A DNA stretch of 64,000 nucleotides from Hyperoodon ampullatus (lineage: Eukaryota; Chordata; Mammalia; Artiodactyla; Ziphiidae). The notes under the pieces are model-generated. The model worked only from the letters and a program-made list of their open reading frames with translations. It made no database searches and had not been told where the DNA came from. Positions 35,663 to 47,189 of the stretch are shown here, one piece after another. Both the position numbers and the translations under genes were made by a program. Positions within the stretch are counted from its first letter, which is position 1. Each line of letters opens with the position of its first letter. The stretch spans positions 3,100,001-3,164,000 of the forward strand of contig OX457075.1 of the NCBI GenBank assembly GCA_949752795.1. The letters run 5' to 3'.

Positions 35663-35846
35663 GGCTTCCCTGGTGGCGCAGTGGTTGAGAGTCCGCCTGC
35701 CGATGCAGGGGACACGGGTTCGTGCCCAGGTCCGGGAGGATCCCACATGCCGCGGAGCGGCTGAGCCTGCGCGTCCGGAGCCTGTGCTCCGCAACGGGAG
35801 AGGCCACAACAGTGAGAGGCCCGCGTACCACAAAAAAAAAAAAAAA
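35663..35846 (+). mobile_element. CHR-2 SINE with 22-bp internal deletion
   Basis: This forward CHR-2 lacks the 22-bp GGCCCGTGAGCC... segment of the body; the deletion falls between two GCTG repeats. The target-site word AGGCGGGAGG is intact on both sides (left ending at 35662, right at 35851-35860). Confidence 0.95.
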
Positions 35847-35869
35847 AAAAAGGCGGGAGGGAGGCTATC

Positions 35870-36025
35870 TGGGAAGAATATGCAGTGGGGTCAAAGGAGT
35901 GGCCAAGGGTAAACCCTGGAGACGATCCAGGTGGTGTGGAGGGAGACCCAGGAAGGTGTGCTGTCACGGGAGCTGGAGGGGTGGAGTCTGAAGAAGGAAA
36001 CTGACAAGCGTATCAGATGCAACAG
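35870..36025. repeat. Ancient repeat remnant, family not assigned
   Basis: GGAAGGTGTGCTGTCACGGG AGCTGGAG, followed by GAAGGAAACTGACAAGCGTA and ATCAGATGCAACAGAGAGGT, resembles a part of the same ancient repeat noted at 7.0 and 8.5 kb. Confidence 0.35.
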
Positions 36026-37499
36026 AGAGGTCCCTTTAAAGGGCCATAACTCCCACACTTTTCAAGGTCTCCTATGCTACCTGCAAGCACTCTGATCTAA
36101 GGATCTGAAGTCTATGCATAGACTGAAGCATAATTCCCACACAGCTAATCAGGGGCTAAAACGGGACCTTGACGTCAGCTTAACTGGAAACATCTCTGAG
36201 CATTCAAACCGCCCTCGTGGTTAAGGTGCTGTTTCATGTTCCAAACCCTACACATCTAGGCTGCACCTGCACCTAACAGGTGGCTGGGCTCCAGGACAAC
36301 TACTAGATCCACTTCCACTCATATTTGCTTTCAGGATGAAATGTACTGTCACCTTGACAGACTCCGCCTAAAAAGATGGGATGCCTGCTTTGTGAGGAAC
36401 CCTCAACCTGGTGTATAAACTACTGAAAATGCCACTTTTGGAAACACACCAACTCCATGCATTCCTCCCCTTGGTAACTCAGCAGTGGGGTTGGATCAGA
36501 AATTGGAGAAGTAAAACGCTCATCTTCATTCTCGAGTCCCATTCAAACACCAGCCATCGGGAATGTCTATGCTGCGGTGTGTTTTCCCCTCAAAAATAAG
36601 AACAACAATAACACTGAAAGTTACAATGAAAAGCAATAACAACATCTGGCGTTAACAGACTACATGAAAAGGAATATTTCATTAGTGAAGAAATCCTGAT
36701 TGAGTATGTGTTCCTTGTATTTTATTAGAAGAAGGAAAAAAACAGCCGGCAATCAGCATTCACGAAACCTAACGGATCTGCCTTTGGCATCAATTCAGAG
36801 TCAAGACTCAGTGTCACTGAACCAGAGTGAGGGACGCTGCCTTCCAAGAGCACTGTCCTCTGGCCCGTTTAATGAGCTGGCACCACTGGAACACTGCACT
36901 GTTGGGACTGTTCTGTATGCAAACTCCTCTCTGCTATGAGCGGGCACAAACTAATAGAGTCTCTCCTTCTTCCAGGATAATTTCTTTAGGGCCAACACGC
37001 CAAGCTACAACAGCCATATTAATGCCCCATCTATCTTGAAGCAAATCTAACCTCAGAAAGACTTAGCAATTTTCAGGTCAATGCAGAGATTAAAGGAAAA
37101 CATTACGAAGTTTTCAGGTGTAAACTGAACCAGGTGCAGGCATTTGAAGTCAATCCCATGCCAAGTTAGTGACACCTGTGGGCAGGTGGGCTGTAAACAA
37201 ACCTTCCATCACCACAGATGAGAAGGATGTCTGCCCAGCAAACAGCCTGAAGCCTTGACTCAAAAACATCCCTGAGAAAGAAGGGTAAAAGCACATTCCG
37301 GCAAACCCTTCTAAGAAGGGATAGTCGGGTGGAAGGGAACAGGCAGCATGGTGCGGGGCCTGGATCCCCCCTGTATCCCACACCCAAGTCTTCTGCCAGT
37401 CTCGTTGCTGAACCTTTAAAATATATCAAGGAGTCATCACACTGTCTCTCTTGCTCGTTACTCCTGGTTTCGCGCCATCCAACCACAGCCACCTCCCCT
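36026..37499. other. Unassigned sequence
   Basis: No repeat family or gene is recognised across about 1.5 kb. Short open frames on both strands have no domain. Confidence 0.4.
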
Positions 37500-38105
37500 C
37501 CCCACCAAGCCCTCTTCCATCCTGGTCTCTCTTCAGACGTTTCTACAGCAGCCGGAGGGCACCCTTCAAACCTGCAGTCAGACTGCGTTATTTCCCTGCT
37601 CAAAACTCTGCAATGCCTTCCGACACTTAGAGTAAATCCTGAGGTTCTCAGCAGGCCTCTGGCCCTGGTGACATGTCCCAGGCCTCACCCCACCTCCTGG
37701 CCCACCTCCCCTGCCCACCTGCCTCCACCCCCTGACCTGGCTGCCCAGAACACAGAGCATCTGTGCTTCCTATTCCCTTTTCCTAGAACATTCTTCTCCA
37801 AGACCATGGGCTCACTCCCTCATGTCAAAGGTCACCTCCTCAGTGAGACTTTTCTTGACCACCCTACTCAACAGCATCCCTGCCACCTTCACTCCCTCCC
37901 CCCACTTCATTTCTCTTCTTCCCACTTCTCCACACCTGTCACTTTATCACATAGCTCTTTGCTACTGCCAGTCTCCTACTCTGGACTATAAATCCTGGGA
38001 GGAAGGGAGGGACTTTGTTCACCCCCGTATCCCCAGTATATAGAACAATTTCTCACACATAATAGGTTCTCAGTAAATGTGTGTTGAATAAAGGAATGAA
38101 GAAAC
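37500..38105 (+). mobile_element. L2 LINE 3' region
   Basis: A long, well-ordered L2 3' segment: TTTCCCTGCTCAAAACTCTG, ATGCCTTCCGACACTTAGAG, ACATTCTTCTCCAAG, GTCACCTCCTCAGTGAGACT, TATCCCCAGTATATAGAACA and TAGGTTCTCAGTAAATGTGT GTTGAATAAA. The 220-codon open frame at 37329-37991 is a reading through it, not a gene. Confidence 0.9.
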
Positions 38106-38121
38106 AAACAAACAAACAAAT
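38104..38121 (+). repeat. (AAAC)n microsatellite at the L2 tail
   Basis: A short AAAC tetranucleotide run follows the L2 3' end directly. Confidence 0.85.
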
Positions 38122-38748
38122 TTAGTCCCAACTCTAATAAACAGGCACATCGCTGGTCTCATCTCTGGGATGAGGAAGTAATACTGCATGGTTGCTGATG
38201 TCTCCTCTTATTCTAAAATGCTAATATTTCCTTCATCAGCTCATTGCCACCATGAAACAGCGGGAAGCTACCATCCGATTAGTATGTATCATGTTTGCAG
38301 GTGTTCACGAAAACTACCTCTTAGCACACTTTCCTTTTTTATGGATTCAGGGTTCCTTAACATCTGATTTGTTTCAATTGTCAGTAATATCCATTTATAC
38401 ATATATACTCACCTGCACAGCCACTCCAGGGAGATAGGAACCCTTTTCTCATGCTGGCTACCTAGCTCTTTGTCCTTTCCAATACTATCTCAGAAATTTG
38501 GGGGGTTTTATAATTAGGGATGCAAAGGTCCCTGTAGCTGAGCAAGTCATATCATCAGGGTTTCCAGGAGGTTTCTGAACACTCTCGCAAAGAATGTGTT
38601 GACATAGAGAAAGATATATATGATCTAGAAAGTTAATTAACATCAATCAAAATTATAACATATATTTTACTTCATGTGGCTTTTATTTAGATTTTACTTT
38701 TTTTTTTTAACTGATAACACTTGTCTTTTGCTTCTAAAAACTATTTTT
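38122..38748. other. Unassigned AT-rich sequence
   Basis: No gene or repeat is recognised. Confidence 0.4.
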
Positions 38749-38765
38749 AGAAAATACACCACTCA

Positions 38766-38971
38766 GGGCTTCCCTGGTGGTGCAGTGGTTGAGAGTCCGC
38801 CTGCCGATGCAGGGGACACGGGTTCGTGCCCCGGTCCGGGAAGATCCCACATGCCGCGGAGCAGCTGGGCCCGTGAGCCGTGGCCACTCAGCCTGCACGT
38901 CCAGAACCTGTGCTCCTCAATGGGAGAGGCCACAACAGTGAGAGGCCCATGTACGGCAAAAAAAAAAAAAA
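38766..38971 (+). mobile_element. CHR-2 SINE
   Basis: This forward full-length copy has a 17-bp target-site duplication, AGAAAATACACCACTCA at 38749-38765, matched at 38972-38988 with one change (A to G). Confidence 0.95.
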
Positions 38972-38988
38972 AGAAAATACGCCACTCA

Positions 38989-39439
38989 TTTACTGACGCA
39001 ATACTCAAATTGTTAGTGTCACTGGTCATCCAGAACAAGAAAAACTCTTACCACACTGACATTTAGTTTAGAGACTGAAATGGAATCATGGGCAAGTTTT
39101 AAATCTAATTATCTTTTAAAAATTGGTTCCTCAAAGGATGAGGCCATTACATACGTGTCAACAACATTCTTGTAACGATTTTGAAAAGAACTCTTTTCCT
39201 CCATGAAAAATTTGTATAAAGGAATTTTCTCATTATTAGCCAAGCAAAACAATTCTGAACATGATTTGAAATTTTTCAAGGGAAATCAATTCCAAATACT
39301 TGATATTCCTTGCACTACATGCATGGATAAATAGTTCTATTTCATTGCAACGGTACCTTTCATATTAAAAAGCTTAATTTTTATTCCTCAGGGAACTTCA
39401 GAATGAAATTCAGTATTTCAAGGCCTTAGTTTAACAACA
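38989..39439. other. Unassigned AT-rich sequence
   Basis: No gene or repeat is recognised. Confidence 0.4.
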
Positions 39440-40862
39440 TAGATGGTATGAAAAAGGAAAAAATCACAAACTAACCTCTTTAACGAACACAGATACAAAA
39501 ACCCTCACTCAAAATGTCAGCAAACTGAATTCACAAACATATAAAATATCAAGTTGATTTTATCCCAGATACTAAGTTGGTTTAACACAATTAAATCAGG
39601 AATCTAGTTTCTCACATTAGCAGTCTAAAGCAGAAATATCATATAATCTTCTCAACAAATGCAGAAAATATATTTAGTAAAATTCAATATTCATGATTCA
39701 AAATCCTTAGAAAAGTAGGAATAGAATATCACATCTTTCCTCTTTATTAAATTACCTACGGCCTCCCCCAAAATGCTATAGCAAACATCATACTGAATAC
39801 AGAAAATTTGCCTTTGAAATTAAAAGGACAAAGATGTCCACCTTCCTAGTCAATAGTAAATGGACCCCAGCCAGCATAATGGGAGTAAGTAATTAAATGG
39901 TATAAGGCTTGGAAAGAAAGCCTTATATAATTGGATTCTTCACAGATGATATGATTATGTTTGTTGAATATCCAAAGGTATTTACACATAAGCTGTTAGG
40001 AGAGTTTCACAATGCAGAAAAATCAATTAGCAATGCAGAAAAACCAATTAAATTTCTATATACACAGCAAACAGAAAATTAAATCCTAAAAACAATAACA
40101 TTTGCAAGAGTATAAAAAAAATCTATGAAGTGCCTAGCAATAAATCTAACAAAAGATACATAAGGTTTCTAAGGAAAAAACTACAGAACTTTATTAAAAG
40201 GCATTTTAAAAGACTTAAAGAAAGATTCAGTATTATAAAATATCAATTTTCCTCAAATTAATTCATAGATTGAGTGCAATCCCACTCGAAATCCCAAAAC
40301 TTTATCTGGGGGGTGTTGAACTTCACTAAGTCGATTCTAAAATTTTAAATGGAAATGTAAATGGCCAGGACACGTCAAGACTCTCTTGAAGAAGCATGCC
40401 CTCTCACATATCAACATTAAAAAAATAATAATAAACCAGTGTGGGCATTTCCCTGGTTGTCCAGTGGGTAAGACTCCACGCTCCCAATGCACGGGGCCCG
40501 GGTTCAATCCCTGGTCAGGGAACTATATCCCACATGCCGCAACAAAGATCTCAGGTGCCGCAATGAAGACCTGGCACAGGTAAAATAAATAAATAAATAG
40601 ATATTTAAAAAAATAATAAACCAATGTGGTATAGGCATAGAATAGACCAACAGAACAGACTCACATTCTTACTGATATGTGATACATCACAGAAGTAGAA
40701 AAGGTAGTCTTTTCAACCGAACTGGGACTATTACATATCCATATCCATAGAGAAGAAATCAATCTGGATTTTTAACCTCACATCACACATCAAAATTAAT
40801 TTCAGGTGAACTTCAGAAATATGTGAAAGGCTACATAAAGAAAATAACTTAATATAGAAAAT
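39440..40862 (+). mobile_element. Old L1 ORF2, left half (host of nested L1)
   Basis: Diverged ORF2 sequence runs from AACGAACACAGATACAAAAA through TCAAGTTGATTTTATCCCAG and TTCACAGATGATATGATTAT (the catalytic-motif region) to the point where a younger L1 enters. Its continuation resumes at about 47.19 kb in the same orientation. An older SINE (40445-40611) lies within it. No frame survives. Confidence 0.85.
40445..40611 (+). mobile_element. Older CHR-family (Bov-tA-like) SINE inside old L1
   Basis: TTTCCCTGGTTGTCCAGTGG, GCTCCCAATGCACGGGGCCC and CCCTGGTCAGGGAACTATAT match the same SINE type as 35284-35502. The duplication AATAATAAACCAGTGTGG (40427-40444) matches 40612-40629 with one difference. 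The tail is (AAAT)n. Confidence 0.9.
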
Positions 40863-41703
40863 TCATTAAATCACAACAACTGCTGAAAATTCATCGACAG
40901 GAAGACACTGGAACTCACCAAAAAAGATACCCCACATCCAAAGACAAAGGAGAAGCCACAATGAGACAGCAGGACGGGCGCAATCACAATAAAATCAAAT
41001 CCCATAACTGCTGGGTGGGTGACTCACAAACTGGAGAACACTTATACCACAGGAGCCCACCCACTGGAGTGAAGGTTCTGAGCCCCACATCAGGCTTCCC
41101 AACCTGGGGTAACAGGAGGAGGAATTGCTAGAGAATCAGACTTTGAAGGCCAGCAGGATTTGACTGCAGGACTTCGACAGGACTGGGGGAAACAGAGACT
41201 CGACTCGTGGAGAGCACACACAAAGTAGTGTGCACATCGGGACCCAGGGGAAGGAGCAGTGACCCCATAGGAGACTGAACCAGACCTACCTGCTACTGTT
41301 GGAGGGTTTCCTGCAGAGGCAGGGGGTGGCTGTGGCTCACTGTGAGGACAAGGACACTGGCAGCAGAAGTTCTGGGAAGTGCTCCTTGGCATAAGCCCTC
41401 CCAGAGTCCACCATTACCCCACCAAAGAGCTGGGTAGGCTCCAATGTTGGGTGACCTCAGGCCAAACAACCAACAGGGAGGGAACCCAGCCCCAGCCATC
41501 AGCAGACAAGCAGATTAAAGTGTTACTGACCTCTGCCCACCAGAGCAACACCCAGCTCTACCCACCACCAGTCCCTCCCATCAGGAAATGTGCACAAGCC
41601 TCTTAGATAGCCTCATCCACCAGAGGGCAGGCAGCAGAAGCAAGAAGAACTACAATTCTGCAGCCTGTGGAACGAAAACCACATTCACAGAAAGATAGAC
41701 AAG

Positions 41704-42611
41704 ATGAAAACGCAGATGGCTATGTACCAGATGAAGGACCAAGATAAAACCCCAGAAAAACAACTAAATGAAGTGGAGATAGGAAACCTTCCAGAAAAAG
41801 AATTCAGAATAATGAGATTGAAGATGATCCAGGACCTCCGAAAAAGAATGGAGGCAAAGACTGAGAAGATGCAAGAAATGTTTAACAAAGACCTAGAAGA
41901 ATTAAAGAAAAACACCTAGAAGAATTAAAGAACAAACAAACAGAAATGAACAATACAATAACTGAAATGAAAAATACACTAGAAGGAATCAATAGCAGAA
42001 TAACTGAGGCAGAAGAACAGATAAGTGGACAGAATAGTGGAATTCACTGCTGCAAAACAGAATAAAGAAAAAAGAATGAAAGGAAATGAAGACAGCCTAA
42101 GAGACTTCTGGGACAACATTAAATGCAAGAACATTCACATTATAGGGGTCCCAGAAGGAGAAGAGAGAGGAAAGGACCAGAGAAAATATTTGAAGAGATT
42201 ACAGTCGAAAACTTCCCTAACATGTGAAAGGAAATAGCCACCCAAGTCCAGGAAGCGCAGAGAGTCCCAGGCAGGATAAAACCAAGAAGAAGCACGCCGA
42301 GACACATGGTAATCAAACTGACAAAAATTAAAGACAAAGAAAAATTACTGAAAGCAAAAAGGAAAAAACGACAAATAACCTACAAGGGAACTCCCATAAG
42401 GTTAACAGCTGATTTCTCAGCAGAAACTCTACAAGTCAGAAGGGAGTGGCATGATATATTTAAAGTGATGAAAGGGAAGAACCCACAACCAAGATTACTC
42501 TACCTGGCAAGGATCTCATTCAGATTTGACAGAGAAATCAAAAGCTTTACAGACAAGCAAAAGCTAAGAGAATTCAGCGCCACACCAAACCAGCTCTACA
42601 ACAAATGCTAA
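41704..42611 (+). pseudogene. L1 ORF1 (RNA-binding protein), broken
   Basis: L1 ORF1 normally encodes a trimeric coiled-coil RNA-binding chaperone that coats L1 RNA. The first 71 codons are open: residues 1-71, with a lysine/glutamate-rich coiled coil ending MQEMFNKDLEELKKNT at a stop (41917-41919). A 23-bp tandem duplication at 41891-41936 causes the frameshift. The RRM-like part (DSLRDFWDNIKCKNIHIIGV) resumes at 42025-42237, and the C-terminal domain (TYKGTPIRLTADFSAETL, then ISFRFDREIKSFTDKQKLRE) at 42306-42611, each in a different frame. Confidence 0.9.
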
Positions 42612-42689
42612 AGGAACTTCTCTAAGTGGGAAACACAAGAGAAGACAAAGACCTACAAAAACAAACCCATAACAATTAAGAATATGGTA

Positions 42690-42896
42690 GGGTTTCCCTG
42701 GTGGCGCAGTGGTTGAGAGTCCGCCTGCCGATGCAGGGGACACGGGTTTGTGTCCCAGTCTGGGAAGATCCCACATGCCGCGGAGCAGCTGGGCCCATGA
42801 GCCATGGCCACTGAGCCTGCGCATCCAGAGCTGGTGCTCCGCAATGGGAGAGGCCACAGCAGTGAGAGGCCTGCATACCACAAAAAAAAAAAAAAA
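42690..42896 (+). mobile_element. CHR-2 SINE inside L1
   Basis: Inserted at the ORF1/ORF2 junction of the L1, with a perfect 12-bp target-site duplication, AAGAATATGGTA, at 42678-42689 and 42897-42908. It must be younger than the L1 it interrupts. Confidence 0.96.
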
Positions 42897-42904
42897 AAGA
42901 ATAT

Positions 42905-45900
42905 GGTAATAGGAACATACATATCGATAATTACCTTAAACGTGAATGGATTAAATGCCACAAACAAAAGACACAGGCTCGCTGAATGGATATAAAAACA
43001 AAACCCATATATATGCTGTCTACAAGAGACCCACTTCACACCTAGGGACACATACAGACTGAAAGTGAGGGGATGGAAAAAGATATTCCATGCAAATGGA
43101 AATCAAAAAAAAAACTAGAGTGGGCTTCCCTGGTGGCGCAGTGGTTGAGAGTCCACCTGCCGATGCAGGAGACATGGGTTTGTGCCCCGGTCCGGGAACA
43201 TCCCGCATGCCATGGAGCGACTGGGCCTGTGAGCCATGGCCGCTGAGCCTGCGCGTCCGGAGCCTGTGCTCCGCAACGGGAGAGGCCACAACAGTGAGAG
43301 GCCTGCATACCAAAAAAAAAAAAAAAACCAAAAAAACAAAACTGGAGTAGCAATACTCATATCAGATAAAGTAGACTTTAAAATAAAGAATGTTACAAGA
43401 GACAAAGAAGGACACTACATAATGATCAAGGGATCCAAGAAGATATAACAATTATAAATATATACGCACCCAACATAGGAGCACCTCAATACATAAGGCA
43501 ACTGCTAACAGCTATAAAAGAGGAAATCAACAGTAACACAATAATAGTGGGGCACTTTAACACCTCACTTACACCAATGAACAGATCATCCAAACTGAAA
43601 ATTAATAAGGAAACACAAGCTTTAAAGGACACAATAGACCAGATAGATTTAATTGATATTTATAGGACATTCCATCCAAAACAGCAGATTACATTTTCTT
43701 CTCAAGTGCACATGGAACATTCTCCAGGACAGATCATATCTTGTGTCACAAATCAAGCCTCAGTAAATTTTAAAAAATTGAAATCATATCAAGCAACGTT
43801 TCTGACCACAACACTATGAGATTAGAAATCAATTAAATGGAAAAAACCGTAAGAACCAGAAACACATGGAGGCTAAACAATACGTTACTAAATAACGAAG
43901 AGATCACTGAAGAAATCAAAGAGGAAATCAAAAAAATACCTAGAGAAAAATTACAACAAAAACAACAATCCAAAACCTATGGGATGCAGCAAAAACAGTT
44001 CTAAGAGAGAAGTTTATAGCAATACAAGCCTACCTCAAGAAACAAGAAAAATCGCAAATAAACAATCTACCCTTACACCTAAAGGAACTAGAGAAAGAAG
44101 AACAAACAAAATCCAAAGTTAGCAGAAGGAAAGAAATCATAAAGATCAGAGCAGAAATAAATGAAATAGAAACAAAGAAAACAATAGCAAATATCAATAA
44201 AACTAAAACCTGGTTCTTTGAGAAGATAAACAAAATTGATAGCCAGACTCATCAAGAAAAAGAGGGAGAGGATTCAAATCAATAAAATTAGAAATGAAAA
44301 AGGAGAAGTTACAACAGACACCACAGAAATACAAAGCATCCTAAGAGACTACTACAAGCAACTCTATGCCAATAAAATGGACAACCTGGAAGAAATGGCG
44401 ATGCTTAGAAAGGTATAACCTTCCAGGATTGAACCAGGAAGAAACAGAAAATATGAACAGACGGATCACAAGTAATGAAATTGAAACTGTGATGTAAAAT
44501 CTTCCAACAAACAAAAGTCCAGGACCAGATGGCTTCACAGGTGAATTCTATCAACCATTTAGAGAAGAGCTAACACCCATCCTTCTCAAACTCTTCCAAA
44601 AAATTGCAGCAGAAGGAACACTCCCAAACTCATTCTTTGAGGCTACCATCACCCTGATACCAAAACCAGACAAAGATACTACAAAAAGAGAAAATTACAG
44701 GCCAATATCACTGATGAATATAGGTGCAAAAATCCTCAACAAAATACTAGCAAACAGAATCCAACAACACATTAAAAGGATCATACACCATGAACAAGTG
44801 GGGTTTATTCCAGGAATGCAAGGATTCTTCAATATATGCAAATCAATCAATGTGATACACCATATTAACAAATTGAAGAAGGAAAACCATATGATCATCT
44901 CAATAGATGCAGGAAAAGCTTTTGACAAAATTCAATGCAAGTTTATGAGAAAAGACTCTCCAGAAAGTGGGCATAGAGGAAACCTACCTCAACATAATAA
45001 AGGCCATATATGACAAACCCACAGCAAACATCATTCTCAATGGTGAAAAACTGAAAGCATTTCCTGTAAGATCAGGAACAAGAAAAGGATGTCCACTGTC
45101 GCCACTATTATTCAACATAGTTTTCGAAGTTCTAGCCACGGCAATCAGAGAAGAAAAAGAAATAAAAGGAATACAAATTGGAAAAGAAGAAGTAAAACTG
45201 TCACTGTTTGCAGATGACATGACACTATACATAGAGAATCCTAAAGATGCCACCAGAAAACTAATAGAGCTAATCAATGAATTTGGTAAAGTTGCAGGAT
45301 CCAAAATTAATGCACAGAAATCTCTTGCATTCTTATACACTAATGATGAAAAATTTGCAAGAGAAATTAAGGAAACACTTCCATTTACCATGCAACAAAA
45401 AGAATAAAATACCTAGGAATAAACCTACGTAGGGAGACAAAAGACTTGTATGCAGAAAACTACTAAGACACCGATGAAAGAAGTTAAAGATGATACCAAC
45501 AGATGGAGAGATATACCATGTTCTTGGATTGGAAGAATCAATATTGTGAAAATGACTATACTACCAAAAGCAATCTACAGATTCAATGCCATCCCTATCA
45601 AACTACCAATGGCATTTTTCACAGAACTAGAACAAAAAATTGCACAATTTGTATGGAAACACAAAAGACCCCGAATAGCCATAAAAATCTTGAGAAAGAA
45701 AATCAGAGCTGGAAGAATCAGGCTCCCAGACTTCAGACTATACTACAAATCTACAGTAATCAAGACAGTACTGTACTGGCACAAAAACAGAAATATAGAT
45801 CAATGGAACAGGATAGAAAGCCCAGAGATAAACCCATGCACATATGGACACCTTATCTTTGATAAAGGAGGCAAGAATACACAATGGAGAAAAGACAGCC

Positions 45901-46921
45901 TCTTCAATAAGTAGTGCTGGGAAAACTGAACAGCTACATGTAAAAGAATGAAATTAGAACACTCCCTAACACCATACACAAAAATAAACTCAAAATGGAT
46001 TAGAGACCTAAATGTAAGACTGGACATTATAAAGCTCTTAGAGGAAAACATAGGAAGAACACTCTTCGACATAAATCACAGCAAGATCTTTTTTGATCCA
46101 TCTCCTAGGGAAATAGAAATAAAAACAAAAATAAACTAATGCAACTTAAAAGCTTTTGCAAAGCAAAGGAAACTACAAACAAGATGAAAAGACAACCCTC
46201 AGACTGGGAGAAAATATTTGCAAATGAATCAAGGGACAAAGGATTAATCTCCAAAATATATAAACAGCTCATGCAGCTCAATGTTAAAAAACACAAACAA
46301 CCCAACCAAAAAATGGGCAGAAGACCTAAATAGACATTTCTCCAAAGAAGACATACAGATGACCAAGAAGCACTGAAAAGCTGTTCAACATCACTAATTA
46401 TTACAGAAATGCAAATCAAAACTGCAGTGAGGTATCACCTCACACCAGTTAGAATGGGCATCATCAGAAAATCTACAAACAGCAAATGCTGGAGAGGGTG
46501 GGGAGGAAAGGGAACCCTCTTGCACTGTTGGTGGGAATGTAAATTGATACAGCCACTATGGAGAACAGTATGGAGGCTCCTTAAAAAACTAAAAATAGAA
46601 TTACTATATGACCCAGCAATCCCACTACTGGGCATATACCCAGAGAAAACCATAGTTCAAAAAGACACATACACCCCAATGTTCACTGCAGCACTGTTTA
46701 CAATAGCCACATCATGGAAGCAACCTAAATGCCCATCGACAGACGAATGGATAGAGAAGGTGTGGTATATATATACAATGGTATATTACTCAGCCATAAA
46801 AAGGAACAAAACTGGGTCACTTGTAGAGACGTGGATGGATCTAGAGACTGTCATACAGAGTGAAGTAAGTCAGAAAGAGAAAAACAAATATCGTATATTA
46901 ACGCATGTATGTGGAACCTAG
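42905..46921 (+). pseudogene. L1 ORF2 (endonuclease and reverse transcriptase), broken
   Basis: In family terms ORF2 nicks DNA and reverse-transcribes L1 RNA there. Visible parts in order: the endonuclease start (SIITLNVNGLN near 42.93 kb), the CLQETHFTPRDTYR region near 43.0 kb, a second endonuclease part after a SINE (43.35-43.8 kb), the RT region at 44.24-45.41 kb with catalytic FADD at 45207-45218, and the C-terminal segment at 46409-46921 with the conserved HCWWECK cysteine/histidine region. Stops and frameshifts split it into at least eight frames and two CHR-2 SINEs interrupt it, so no functional protein is possible. Confidence 0.92.
43122..43337 (+). mobile_element. CHR-2 SINE inside L1 endonuclease region
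   Basis: The second SINE in this L1, in the same orientation as the first. The duplication AAAACTAGAGT (43111-43121) matches 43338-43348 with one difference. Open frames of 86-103 codons here are SINE readings. Confidence 0.94.
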
Positions 46922-47189
46922 AAAAATGGTACAGATGAACCAGTTTGCAGGGCAGAAATAGAGACACAGATGTAGAGAACAAACATATGGACACCAAGGG
47001 GGGGGAAGTGGCAGGGGCAGGTGGTGGTGGTGGGATGAATTGGGAGATTGGGACTGACATATACACACTAGTATGTATAAAATGGATAACTAATAAGAAC
47101 GTGCTGTATAAAAAAATAAAATAAAATTCAAAAAAAAGAATACATTAAATATACTGGTTTCTAATAGAAAATACATTAAATATAGAATT

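Larger units (their letters stand above)
40872..47135 (+). mobile_element. Near full-length L1 LINE, nested and broken
   Basis: The largest element in the window: a 5' UTR from about 40.87 kb (CATCGACAGGAAGACACTGG, then the CCCATAACTGCTGGGTGGG region), ORF1 from 41704, ORF2 from about 42.9 to 46.92 kb, and a 3' UTR with a G-rich tract near 46.99-47.04 kb and an AAATAAAATAAA tail. Two CHR-2 SINEs sit at the start of ORF2 and in its endonuclease region. It entered an older L1 whose two halves flank it. The 3' UTR is of a different lineage from the 18- and 24.7-kb copies. Both ORFs are broken, so it is inactive. Confidence 0.95.

Noticed and set aside
37329..37991. 220-codon open frame
   Set aside because: It runs through a well-ordered L2 3' region and has no domain.
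44714..45407. Reverse-transcriptase frames as a possible retron or domesticated RT gene
   Set aside because: They are collinear L1 ORF2 fragments within a larger L1 with UTRs, and are interrupted by frameshifts and SINEs.
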